From positions 140,981 to 204,980 of the forward strand of contig NZ_WPNZ01000018.1 in assembly GCF_009755605.1 (NCBI RefSeq): a stretch of 64,000 bases of DNA, written 5' to 3'. This document shows positions 33,512 through 41,868 of the stretch, piece by piece. Position 1 is the first letter of the stretch. Each line of letters starts with the position of its first letter. The position numbers and the translations under genes were made by a program. The DNA is from Streptomyces typhae (GTDB lineage: Bacteria > Actinomycetota > Actinomycetes > Streptomycetales > Streptomycetaceae). Under the pieces are notes generated by a model. The model saw nothing but the letters and a program-made list of their open reading frames with translations, made no database searches and was not told where the DNA came from.

Positions 33512-35123
33512 CGCCGTGGTGATCGGGGCCGGACCCAACGGGCTCGTGGCCGCCAACCTGCTGGCCGACGCCGGATGGAGCGTGCGGGTCCTGGAGGCGC
33601 AGGCCGAGCCCGGGGGCGCGGTGCGCCACGACCACGACGTCGACCCGGACTTCGTGACCGACCTCTTCAGCTCCTTCTATCCGCTGGCTGCCGCCTCACC
33701 GGTCCTCGCCGGGCTGCGCCTCGAGGACCACGGCCTGCGCTGGGCCCACGCCCCCGCCGTCCTCGCCCACCCGCGCACCGACGGGACGTGCGCCGTACTC
33801 GACCGGCAAGTCGACGCGACCGCCGCGTCCCTGGACGCCTTCGCGGCGGGCGACGGCGACGCGTGGGTCCGGCTGCACGGTGTGTGGGAGGAGCTGCGTC
33901 CCGCCCTCATCGACGCCCTTTTCACCCCTTTCCCTCCGGTACGGGCCGGGGCGCGGCTCGCCTTGCGGCTGCGGGCGGGCGGCGGGCTCCGCCTGGCGCG
34001 GTCCCTGCTCCTTCCCGTACGCCGCCTGGGCGAGGAGGAGTTCCAGGGGGAGGGCGGACGGCTGCTCCTCGCGGGCAACGCGCTGCACGCCGACCTCGCG
34101 CCGGAGGCGGCGGGCAGCGGCGGCTTCGGCTGGCTGATGTCGATGCTCGGACAGACCTACGGCTTTCCGGTGCCGGTCGGCGGCTCCGGTGCCCTGACCC
34201 GCGCGCTGGTGGGGCGGCTGCACGCCCGCGGCGGAAGCGTGCACTGCGGGCAGCGGGTGGAGCGGATCTTCGTACGGGACGGGCGGGCCGTCGGTGTGCG
34301 CACGGCCGCGGGAGACACGGTCGGCGCGCGCCGGGCCGTGCTCGCCGACGTCTCCGTACCCGCCCTGTACGGCGACCTCGTCGAAGCGGAACATCTGCCC
34401 GGCCGCCTCCTGGACGATCTGCGCCGCTTCCAGTGGGACTTCGCGACGTTCAAGGTGGACTGGGCCCTCGACGGTCCCGTGCCCTGGGAGGCGGAGCAGG
34501 CCGCTCGCGCCGGGACCGTCCATCTGGCCGACGGCATGGACGAGCTGACCCGCTTCGCCGCGCAGATCGCCGCTGGCCTGGTCCCCGACCGCCCCTTCCT
34601 GCTGTTCGGCCAGATGAGCACCGCCGACCCGACCCGCTCCCCCTTGGGCACCGAGTCCGCCTGGGCCTACACCCACGTACCGCAGGACGTCCGCGCGGAC
34701 GCCGCGGACGAGGGTCTCAGCGGCCGGTGGGACGCCAAGGAGGCGGAGTCGATGGCCGACCGGGTGGAGCGTCAGGTCGAGCGTTTCGCGCCGGGGTTCC
34801 GTTCCCTGGTCCGCGCGCGGCGCGTCCTCGCGCCGCCCACCTTGCAGTCCATGGACGCCAATCTCGTCGGCGGGGCCATCAACGGCGGTACGACCGCCCT
34901 GCACCAGCAGCTCTTCTTCCGGCCCGTGCCGGGCACCGGGCGGCCCGAAACACCCGTGGCGGGCCTGTACCTGGCCTCCTCGGGGGCCCACCCCGGCGGC
35001 GGGGTGCACGGTGCGCCCGGCGCCAACGCCGCACGGGCGGCACTCCGCCGCCACCGGCTCCCCGGCCTGCCCCGTGCGCAGCGCCTCCTCGCCCGCCGCG
35101 ACCGTACGGGGCGCAAACGCTGA
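33504..35123 (+). CDS. CrtI/phytoene-desaturase-like FAD oxidoreductase
   Basis: 539 residues from ATG 33504. The Rossmann FAD motif (VVIGAGPNGLVAANLLADAGWSVRVLEA, then EPGGAV) opens the protein. The end (SSGAHPGGGVHGAPGANAARAAL) is the second FAD signature of the phytoene desaturase/RetSat group. Its substrate is probably hydrophobic. It is embedded in the glycosyltransferase operon but no carotenoid synthase is nearby, so carotenoid function is not supported. Confidence 0.92.
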   Translation: MPDAVVIGAGPNGLVAANLLADAGWSVRVLEAQAEPGGAVRHDHDVDPDFVTDLFSSFYPLAAASPVLAGLRLEDHGLRWAHAPAVLAHPRTDGTCAVLDRQVDATAASLDAFAAGDGDAWVRLHGVWEELRPALIDALFTPFPPVRAGARLALRLRAGGGLRLARSLLLPVRRLGEEEFQGEGGRLLLAGNALHADLAPEAAGSGGFGWLMSMLGQTYGFPVPVGGSGALTRALVGRLHARGGSVHCGQRVERIFVRDGRAVGVRTAAGDTVGARRAVLADVSVPALYGDLVEAEHLPGRLLDDLRRFQWDFATFKVDWALDGPVPWEAEQAARAGTVHLADGMDELTRFAAQIAAGLVPDRPFLLFGQMSTADPTRSPLGTESAWAYTHVPQDVRADAADEGLSGRWDAKEAESMADRVERQVERFAPGFRSLVRARRVLAPPTLQSMDANLVGGAINGGTTALHQQLFFRPVPGTGRPETPVAGLYLASSGAHPGGGVHGAPGANAARAALRRHRLPGLPRAQRLLARRDRTGRKR

Positions 35124-35215
35124 GGGAAACCGAGAGATGCCGAGGAACGCCGAAAAACACTGAGGTGAGGCCGCTGAAGAGGGTGTCGCGCGCCGCTGTG
35201 GAGGGAGAACCACTC

Positions 35216-36091
35216 ATGCGCACCGGACCGCTCTGCGACCGGACGGTCGTGGTGACCGGGGCGGCGCGTGGGATCGGCGCGGCCCTCGCGCACGAGCTGG
35301 CTCGGCGGGGCGCCAGGATCGCGCTGCTCGGCCACGAGAAGGAAGCCCTCGCTGCCACCGCCGCGGCGCTGCCCACCGCGACGCTGGTCCGGGAGGTCGA
35401 CGTCACCGACCTCGCCGCGCTCGACGCCGCGGCCCACGAGGTCCGCACCCGTCTGACGCCCCCGTCCGTGGTGATCGCCAACGCCGGGGTCGCGGAGGGC
35501 GGGCCCTTCCTCGCGTCGGACCCGGACGACTGGCGCCGCGTGATCGACGTGAACGTCGTCGGCAGCGCCCACACGGCCCGCGTCTTCCTGCCGGACCTGC
35601 TAGCCACCTCGGGCTACTTCCTTCAGATCGCCTCCCTCGCGGCGATCGGGGCGGCGCCGCTGCTCAGCGCCTACTGCGTCTCCAAGGCCGGGGTGGAGGC
35701 CCTGGCGCACACGCTCCAGGCCGAGACGGCACACCGGGGCGTCGCCGTGGGCGTCGCCTACCTCAACTGGGTGGACACCGGCATGGTGCGCGACCTCGAC
35801 CGGCACCGTCTCCTGCGGGGCCTGCGCACGAGCATGCCGCCGCCCGCTCGCGGCACCTCGGACCCGGCGGCGGTGGCCGCACGCCTCGTGCGGGCCGTGG
35901 AACACCGCTGCACGGCCGTGTACGTGCCCTCCTGGCTCCGCCTCGTACAGCCGTTGCGTGCCGCCCTGCCCCCGGTGGTGCTGCGGGTGGCCCGCCGTCG
36001 GCTCCCCCGTCTCGACGCGGGCGTGACCGACCCCGGCAGCGGTCCGCTCGGGGCCGGGGGCCGTGCCGACCGGAGAGCTGACGGGCGCTAG
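35216..36091 (+). CDS. Short-chain dehydrogenase/reductase
   Basis: 291 residues from ATG 35216 (gagggagaacc upstream). SDR signatures: TGAARGIGAALA cofactor motif, NAGVAEGG, Ser in IASLAAIG, and the YCVSK catalytic Tyr and Lys. After the core a C-terminal extension has VPSWLRLVQPLRAALPPVVLRVARRRLP, resembling membrane-associated SDRs. It lies 92 nt after the flavoprotein gene and is the last gene of the operon, before a terminator hairpin shared with Ku. Confidence 0.93.
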   Translation: MRTGPLCDRTVVVTGAARGIGAALAHELARRGARIALLGHEKEALAATAAALPTATLVREVDVTDLAALDAAAHEVRTRLTPPSVVIANAGVAEGGPFLASDPDDWRRVIDVNVVGSAHTARVFLPDLLATSGYFLQIASLAAIGAAPLLSAYCVSKAGVEALAHTLQAETAHRGVAVGVAYLNWVDTGMVRDLDRHRLLRGLRTSMPPPARGTSDPAAVAARLVRAVEHRCTAVYVPSWLRLVQPLRAALPPVVLRVARRRLPRLDAGVTDPGSGPLGAGGRADRRADGR

Positions 36092-36134
36092 AGGTCGTGC
36101 GGCGTCCGGCGCGGGGAGCGGCCGCGGCGGCGCC

Positions 36135-36168
36135 GGCGCGCCCGGGGTGGGCGAAGCCCCGGCGCGCC
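36135..36168. terminator. Hairpin between convergent SDR and Ku genes
   Basis: ggcgcgcccgggg (36135-36147) pairs with ccccggcgcgcc (36157-36168) except for one bulged C, with a 9-nt loop. The position between convergent stops suggests a bidirectional terminator. Confidence 0.65.
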
Positions 36169-36195
36169 ATGCGCCCGTTTCCGGCGTCGCCCCGG

Positions 36196-37350
36196 TCAGG
36201 CGCTGCGTCGCTGCCCGCCGGACGCCGCCTTCTTCGCCGGGCTCTTCTTGGCGGAACTCGTCCTGGCGGAAGTCGTCCTGGCGGAACTCTTCGTGGCCGC
36301 GCTCTTCTTGGCCGTGGTCGACTTCGCCGCCGCGGACTTCTTGGTGGCGGACTTCTCGGAGGCGGACTTCTTCGCCGTGGGCTTGGCCGTGGACTTGCTC
36401 TGCGAGGACTTGCTCGCCGCGGACTCGGCCGTGGACTTGCTCTGCGAGGACTTGCTCTGCGAGGACTTGCTCGCCGCCGTCCGCTTCCGGGCAGCCCCGG
36501 ACCTCTTCGGCTTCAGCTCGTGCACGTCCGCGTCGCCGCCGGACTCGCCCTCGGTCTCGCCGCGGGTCCTGCGCGCCCGCCGCACGGACTGTTCGAGCGC
36601 GGCCATGAGGTCGACGACCTCGCCGGAGGACGCCTCCTCCGTCTCCGCACGGGGCGGCTTCCTGCCCTCCGCCTTGGCGTGGATGACATCCTCCAGGGCC
36701 TCCGTGTACCGGTCGGCGGCCCACTCCGCGCCCTCGATCCCTTCCTCGCGCGTCATGGAGTCGATGAGCTGGACGGCCTGGTCGATCTCGCCGTCGTCGA
36801 TGTCGACGTCCTTCGGGGCGAGGCTCTCCGGGGAGCGGATCTCGTCGGGCCAGCGCATCGCGTGCAGGACGATGGCGTTGTCGCGGACGCGGAGGAGACC
36901 GAGCCGCTCGCGGCCGTGCCAGGCGAATTTGGCGACGGCCGCCTTCGCGTTCCGCTCCAGGGCCTTCCGCAGCAGCGTGTACGGCTTAGCCGCGACGCCG
37001 CCGTCGGGCTCCAGGTAGTAGCCCTCCCGGATGCGTATCGGGTCGATGCTCTCGTACGGGACGAACGCGGCGATCTCGATCGCTTTGGCGGTCGGCAGCG
37101 GGATCTCGCGGAGTTCCTCGTCCGAGACGGCGACAAGGGTGTCCTTGGACACCTCGTACCCCTTGCCGATCTCGTCCTGGCCGACCTCCCGGTCCTCGAT
37201 CTCGCACACCTTGCGGGTGCGGATCCGCCCCATGTCCTCCAGGTGGTACTGGTGGAAGCGGATGGAGTGGTCCTCCGTGGCGGCGACCACCTTGATCGGG
37301 ATGGTGACGAGACCGAAACTGATGGCGCCGGACCATACGGGGCGGGGCAT
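36196..37350 (-). CDS. ku: Non-homologous end-joining protein Ku
   Basis: 384 residues from ATG 37350 (ggagg upstream; longer readings rejected). The N-terminus MPRPVWSGAISFGLVTIPIKVV and the ring-forming core (KVCEIEDREV, EGYYLEPDG, LLRVRDNAIVLHAMRWPDEIR) are classical bacterial Ku. Ku rings bind DNA ends and recruit LigD. The last 110 or so residues are a long Lys/Ser/Ala-rich tail with repeats of SSQSKS and KKSA; such basic tails in actinobacterial Ku bind DNA. No ligD is in the window. Confidence 0.97.
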   Translation of the reverse strand: MPRPVWSGAISFGLVTIPIKVVAATEDHSIRFHQYHLEDMGRIRTRKVCEIEDREVGQDEIGKGYEVSKDTLVAVSDEELREIPLPTAKAIEIAAFVPYESIDPIRIREGYYLEPDGGVAAKPYTLLRKALERNAKAAVAKFAWHGRERLGLLRVRDNAIVLHAMRWPDEIRSPESLAPKDVDIDDGEIDQAVQLIDSMTREEGIEGAEWAADRYTEALEDVIHAKAEGRKPPRAETEEASSGEVVDLMAALEQSVRRARRTRGETEGESGGDADVHELKPKRSGAARKRTAASKSSQSKSSQSKSTAESAASKSSQSKSTAKPTAKKSASEKSATKKSAAAKSTTAKKSAATKSSARTTSARTSSAKKSPAKKAASGGQRRSA

Positions 37351-37408
37351 GACGAACCTCCGGACTGCCCCGAGGTCTCCGAGTACGAGCGAGCGCGAGG
37401 GCAAGCGC

Positions 37409-37441
37409 AAGAGCAGAGGCCCTCACAAGAGCAGAGGCCCT
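37409..37441 (-). repeat. 15-bp direct repeat upstream of Ku
   Basis: aagagcagaggccct occurs at 37409-37423 and 37427-37441, starts 18 bp apart, within the leader or promoter region of ku. It could be an operator; no matching regulator is recognised. Confidence 0.45.
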
Positions 37442-37442
37442 T

Positions 37443-37473
37443 GAGGGGCGCACACAGGTCATGTGCGCCCCTC
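37443..37473 (-). terminator. Terminator hairpin after the PAP2 gene
   Basis: A perfect 12-bp stem (gaggggcgcaca / tgtgcgcccctc) with a 7-nt loop lies just downstream of the PAP2 stop, between two minus-strand genes. It probably ends PAP2 transcription. Confidence 0.8.
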
Positions 37474-37516
37474 CCTGCTTCCCTTCACCGTAGGGCGCGC
37501 CCCGGCGCCGCACCAC

Positions 37517-38842
37517 TCAGACGAGTTCGGGCTGCGGTTCCGGTTTCGGCACCGGCGCGATCTTCGGCTCCCACTGCCTGGTGGTCCGTATGTAGCCGTG
37601 TATCACGGAGGCCATCGCCAGAATGAGCAGGGGCCCGAACACCCACGGATACCTGGCCATTTCCGTCGGCAGATAGCGGTACGACACCAGCAGGGCGGCG
37701 AAAACCACCGTGCCGTGCACGACCAGCTGAATTCCCGAGCGGTCCCAGCCGCGGTCCAGCGAGCGCATGGCCACCTCGATCGTGACCGCGAACACCACTC
37801 CGGCGATGATGTCGACGCCGTAGTGGTAGCCGAATCCCAGCGTCGCGCCGAGCGTGGCGAGGAGCCAGAAGGCACCCGCGTACCGCAGGACCCGTGGCCC
37901 CTTGCGGGAATGAATGAAGATGACGGTGGCCCATGCCGTGTGCAGGCTGGGCATGCAGTTGCGCGGGGTGATCTCGTCGAACGGCATCGAAGCGGGCACG
38001 TGCGCCGGCAGCGTGTCCGGCCACAGGTCGGCGATCGCCCACTGCCCGCCGTCGGGGCCGAAGGCGAAGACCGGTCCGACCACGGGGAAGATCATGTAGA
38101 TGCCCGGCCCGAGAAGGCCGATCACCAGGAAGGTGCGCACCAGATGGTGGCCGGGGAAGCGGCGCTCGACCGCCACGTTGCGCAGCTGGTACAGGGCGAC
38201 CAGGACCGCCGCCACCGCCAGCTGTACATAGACGAAGTCGAGGAAGTGCGAGCCCACGGGCCCGGTGGCCCTGACCATCCGCCCCACCACCCACGACGGG
38301 TTGCCCAGCGCGTGGTCCGCGGTCGCCAGATACTGGTCGAGCACCGTCGGACGGGTCTTCGACGTGATCAGGAGCCAGGCGTCACCGGTCTTGCGGCCCG
38401 CCACGAGGAGCAGGCCGAGGCCGACACCCTTCAAAAGCAGGACGCGTTCCGCGCCGGTGCGGCGCGTGACGGCGATGACCGCACAGCCCAGAATCACCCA
38501 CAGCGCGCCATTGCCGAACATCATCTTGGCGTCGAAAGGCAGCCGCACCAGAGCGAAGACGACATCGATTCCGACGGCGACACCGAAGGCGATATACCGC
38601 TGCCGCCACGTGAGCACCACCATCATCAATGCCATACCGGCATACAGGAGCGGCCCGGACGCGGGAGCGAAAATCACCTCGCGCGCCTGATTGGCGATCG
38701 GGCCGGGCAGTCCGTAATGGCGGGCGGCGATCTCGAGGGCGATGAGAAAACCGACGGCCACCGCGGTCGCCGCTGTCCACAACATCGCCCGCGGCTGACG
38801 CCACGCGGCGAACACCCTCGCACAATTCTCTTTTGAAAACAT
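37517..38842 (-). CDS. PAP2-superfamily membrane protein (inositol phosphorylceramide synthase-like)
   Basis: 441 residues from ATG 38842 (MFSKENCARV); a TTG 21 nt upstream is the only longer option. It has many transmembrane segments and the PAP2_3 motifs: GRKTGDAWL, NCMPSLHTAW with the catalytic His, and GFGYHYGVDIIAGVVFA with the second His and Asp. Members transfer or remove phospho-head groups on lipids at the membrane. The C-terminus is Pro-rich. Upstream DNA is unusually AT-rich with repeated TAGATA motifs. Confidence 0.88.
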   Translation of the reverse strand: MFSKENCARVFAAWRQPRAMLWTAATAVAVGFLIALEIAARHYGLPGPIANQAREVIFAPASGPLLYAGMALMMVVLTWRQRYIAFGVAVGIDVVFALVRLPFDAKMMFGNGALWVILGCAVIAVTRRTGAERVLLLKGVGLGLLLVAGRKTGDAWLLITSKTRPTVLDQYLATADHALGNPSWVVGRMVRATGPVGSHFLDFVYVQLAVAAVLVALYQLRNVAVERRFPGHHLVRTFLVIGLLGPGIYMIFPVVGPVFAFGPDGGQWAIADLWPDTLPAHVPASMPFDEITPRNCMPSLHTAWATVIFIHSRKGPRVLRYAGAFWLLATLGATLGFGYHYGVDIIAGVVFAVTIEVAMRSLDRGWDRSGIQLVVHGTVVFAALLVSYRYLPTEMARYPWVFGPLLILAMASVIHGYIRTTRQWEPKIAPVPKPEPQPELV

Positions 38843-38853
38843 TCGCGATGCTA

Positions 38854-38916
38854 TAGATATCAATGGTTTGGCCGTTTTGTTAGATATTGGCTATATATCT
38901 CACTTTGCGCTAGATA
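38854..38916 (-). promoter_or_regulatory. AT-rich region with repeated TAGATA motifs upstream of PAP2 gene
   Basis: TAGATA occurs at 38854, 38881 and 38911 and in inverse (TATCTA-like tatatct) near 38894. An inverted repeat agatat-tggctat-atatct spans 38882-38900. The low GC contrasts sharply with the flanks. It likely contains the promoter and binding sites for a regulator. Confidence 0.5.
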
Positions 38917-39039
38917 GCGGGGCTTCCTGCGGAGGACCAGCGATCAGGGCGATCGTTAGTGAGGCGGGATCATGTTAGCCGGGAGCTGTTCGTGTGACTA
39001 ACGGTCGCGGCGTGCGCGAGGTCGTCGTAGACCTGAGTC

Positions 39040-39234
39040 ATGAGCGATGAACAGACCCTTTGGCACCCCGGCGAGATCGTCCCCTCCAGCGGGATCTACG
39101 AATGCGACTGCGGCGGCGAGCACCACTGGAGCACCGATGTGCGCGGGCACCGGTTCCCGCCGCTGCCGGAGATCTGCCTGGGCGAGTACTGGCGGCTGAA
39201 GACGCAGGCGCACCCCGAGGACTCACCCGGCTGA
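39040..39234 (+). CDS. Small Cys-containing protein, YjzC-like
   Basis: 64 residues from ATG 39040 with only a weak ribosome site. The sequence HPGEIVPSSGIYECDCGGEHHWSTDVRGHRFPPLP has Cys and His residues that could bind a metal and resembles small YjzC/zinc-ribbon-like proteins common in Streptomyces. It lies alone, divergent from PAP2 and convergent with the MFS gene. Function unknown. Confidence 0.7.
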   Translation: MSDEQTLWHPGEIVPSSGIYECDCGGEHHWSTDVRGHRFPPLPEICLGEYWRLKTQAHPEDSPG

Positions 39235-39301
39235 CCCACCGGGGCCCGGGGAATTTCAGCCCCCGGGGCTCGGGACTTCAGCTCCGGGGGCCCGGGGCGG
39301 T

Positions 39302-40792
39302 TCAGCCCCGCCCGGCCGTCGCGGGGGCCGACGCCGACAGCGGCGTCGCGATGTCCTCAAGCGAGCGCCGCTCGGCGGGGACCGCGAGCACGGCGGCCAC
39401 CAGGCCCGCGAGCGTCATCAGGCCCGCGCCGATCTGGAAGGCGAGCACCGTGTCGGAGACGACACCCGTCTCCGTGAGCTTCGAGAAGAGCAGCGGGCCG
39501 CTGATGCCTCCGGCCGCCGTGCCGATGGCATAGAAGAAGGCGATGGCCATCGCCCTGGTCTCCATCGGGAAGATCTCACTGACGGTCAGATACGCGGAGC
39601 TCGCACCCGCGGACGCGAAGAAGAGCACCACGCACCAGCAGGCCGTCATGGTGTCGGCGTTCAGGTGCCCGCCGTCGAAGAGCCAGGCGGTGCCGAACAG
39701 GAGCAGGCCGGACAGGACGTACGTACCGGAGATCATGATCCGGCGGCCGGCGGTGTCGAAGAGGCGGCCGAGCAGCAGCGGTCCCAGGAAGTTGCCGACG
39801 GCCATCACCGCGAAGTAGTAGCCCGTGGATCCGCTCGGGACGTCGAAGAACGTGGTGAGGATGGCGCCGAAGCCGAAGGTGATCGCGTTGTAGAGGAACG
39901 ACTGCCCGATGAAGAGCGAGAACGCGAGCACCGAGCGCTTGCGGTAGGTCGAGAGGACGGTCCTGGCCACCGTGCCGAAGCCGATGCTCTTGCGGGCGTG
40001 GACGGTGATCTCGCCCGCCGGTTCGGGCAGTGGATCGCCCTTCTCCTCGGTGATCTTCTCCTCCACCCCCCGCACCAGTTCCTCGGCCTCGTCGCCGCGC
40101 CCGTGGATGAACAGCCAGCGCGGGCTCTCCGGGACGTTGCGGCGTACGAGCAGGATGACCAGGCCGAGTACGACGCCGAGGGCGAACGTCAGCCGCCAGC
40201 CCACGTCGGGCGCGAAGATGTCCGTGTTCAGCGCGAGCACGGAGAGCAGGGCACCGCCGACCGCGCCGAGCCAGAAGCTGCCGTTGATGATGAGGTCGAC
40301 GCGCCCCCGGTACCGGGACGGGATCAGCTCGTCGACGGCCGAGTTGATGGCCGCGTACTCACCGCCGATGCCGAAGCCCGTCAGGAAGCGGAACGCGAGG
40401 AACCACCAGCTGGAGAAGGACACCGCGGTGAGCGCCGTGGCCGCGAGATAGACGGCCAGCGTGATCAGGAAGAGCTTCTTGCGGCCGAAGCGGTCGGTGA
40501 GCCAGCCGAAGAACAGGGCTCCCGAGCACGCTCCCGCCACGTAGAGCGCGGCGGCCACACCGGTCACCTGCGACGCGTTGATGGGCAGTCCGCTGCCCTC
40601 CTCGGACAGCCGGCTGGCGATGCTGCCGACGACGGTGACCTCGAGGCCGTCCAGGATCCAGACGGTGCCGAGCCCGATGACGACCGTCCAGTGCCAGCGC
40701 GACCACGGCAGCCGGTCGAGCCGTGCCGGTACGGAGGTCGTGAGCGTGCCGGTCCCGGCCCCTGCGCTCCCGTGGCTCGCACCCACTGCCAT
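39302..40792 (-). CDS. MFS transporter, sugar/metabolite-proton symporter type
   Basis: 496 residues from ATG 40792, with aaggagg 6 nt upstream (longer reading from 40864 rejected). Twelve hydrophobic segments are apparent, with the MFS motif GWLTDRFGRKKLFLIT and its mid-protein counterpart GRLFDTAGRRIMISG. RFLTGFGIGGEYAAINSAVDELIPSRYRG and PESPRWLFIHGRGDEAEE point to the sugar/aromatic-acid symporter group. Substrate unknown. Monocistronic; the 67 nt after the stop contains overlapping GC-rich stems. Confidence 0.94.
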   Translation of the reverse strand: MAVGASHGSAGAGTGTLTTSVPARLDRLPWSRWHWTVVIGLGTVWILDGLEVTVVGSIASRLSEEGSGLPINASQVTGVAAALYVAGACSGALFFGWLTDRFGRKKLFLITLAVYLAATALTAVSFSSWWFLAFRFLTGFGIGGEYAAINSAVDELIPSRYRGRVDLIINGSFWLGAVGGALLSVLALNTDIFAPDVGWRLTFALGVVLGLVILLVRRNVPESPRWLFIHGRGDEAEELVRGVEEKITEEKGDPLPEPAGEITVHARKSIGFGTVARTVLSTYRKRSVLAFSLFIGQSFLYNAITFGFGAILTTFFDVPSGSTGYYFAVMAVGNFLGPLLLGRLFDTAGRRIMISGTYVLSGLLLFGTAWLFDGGHLNADTMTACWCVVLFFASAGASSAYLTVSEIFPMETRAMAIAFFYAIGTAAGGISGPLLFSKLTETGVVSDTVLAFQIGAGLMTLAGLVAAVLAVPAERRSLEDIATPLSASAPATAGRG

Positions 40793-41071
40793 CCCAGCCT
40801 CCTTCGCCCGCCCTGCGAGGGCCCACGCCGTCCGGCCGGTGGATCCAGGGCCGTGCCGAGGCACCGTGTTCCCGCGGCTCCCCGGCGCACACGCCGTTCA
40901 CGCAAGGATCATCGCCCGCGGTCCGTCCCGCAGCCCGTCGGCGTCCGGGCGGGCTACCGTGCCGCCGGTGCGACGTCATGGTCACCGAGCGGCGCGGGAG
41001 AGCTTTCTCGGGCAGCGACCTCGAACTGGGGCTGCGGTCCCCCGACATCGACGCAGCCCGGGTACAGGCAC

Positions 41072-41644
41072 TCAGACGCCCATGGAGGCCAGCTCCATCG
41101 CGGTGCGGTGGTTCCGCGCGGCGTTCACGACGCAGACGCGGTACGTCCGGTTCTCCTTGACGACGAGGAAGTAGTCGCGGAGCTGCTTCCAGTAGGCGCG
41201 CAGATAGCCGAGGCCGGGCAGGAACCCCGGCGGCCTCGGTACGAGCGCGAACGCCTCGGAGCAGCGCAGGATCTCGCCGGTGGCCCGGGAGAGCACGTCG
41301 GCGACGTCCGTGTTCATGTCCCAGCCCGCGGCCTGGTCCGGCCAGATGGCGGCGGCGATCTGACGGAGCTGCTCCTGCTCCTCCGGCGGCAGCGTCCCGA
41401 AGGCGACAGCCGGTGCCGCGTTCTCGACCTGCGCGACGGTGGCGGCGTGCGCGGTGGTCGCGGTGGTCGCGGTGTGCGCGGTGGTCCCGGTGCGATCAGT
41501 GGTCGCGGCATGAGCGGTCCCGGCCGTGCCCGCTGCGAACAGGCCGCCGGCGGTCAGAACCGCCACGGCCGGTATCAGCCTGGTCCGGTGGGCGCGCTGC
41601 CGCCGCTGTCCGGCCCCCGTGTCCGCTGCCGTGGTCGTCGTCAT
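41072..41644 (-). CDS. Secreted protein of unknown function with Thr/Ala repeats
   Basis: 190 residues from ATG 41644 (agagg upstream). After TTTTAADTGAGQRRQRAHRTR, a hydrophobic segment ending GTAHA forms a signal peptide. Then comes a low-complexity Thr/Ala/His stretch (TTAHTATTATTAHAATV). The remainder contains FGTLPPEEQEQLRQIAAAIWPDQAAGWDMNTDVADVLSRATGEI and two Cys residues that could pair. No family recognised. It is divergent from the coiled-coil gene. Confidence 0.8.
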   Translation of the reverse strand: MTTTTAADTGAGQRRQRAHRTRLIPAVAVLTAGGLFAAGTAGTAHAATTDRTGTTAHTATTATTAHAATVAQVENAAPAVAFGTLPPEEQEQLRQIAAAIWPDQAAGWDMNTDVADVLSRATGEILRCSEAFALVPRPPGFLPGLGYLRAYWKQLRDYFLVVKENRTYRVCVVNAARNHRTAMELASMGV

Positions 41645-41868
41645 GATGGTCCTCTCGTGAGGTTCGGCCGTATGCGCCAGCCGACCGTCACACGGAAGCC
41701 GGGGCGGGGCAACGGCGGCACTCGGCCATGTCCGGGAAGCGTCGTCCGGTCGTCGTGGACCGCTGGCGGAGCCGTGACCCGGCATGTCGGGTCCTGGGCC
41801 GAGCCGGCATGTCCGGTCAGGGTCTGCGCCGCCTTACCGCCCGCCCGGCGGGAAGGCATACTGGGGCC

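Noticed and set aside
33504..35123. Calling the flavoprotein a carotenoid biosynthesis enzyme
   Set aside because: Only the FAD motifs are shared with CrtI; there is no phytoene synthase, cyclase or GGPP synthase nearby.
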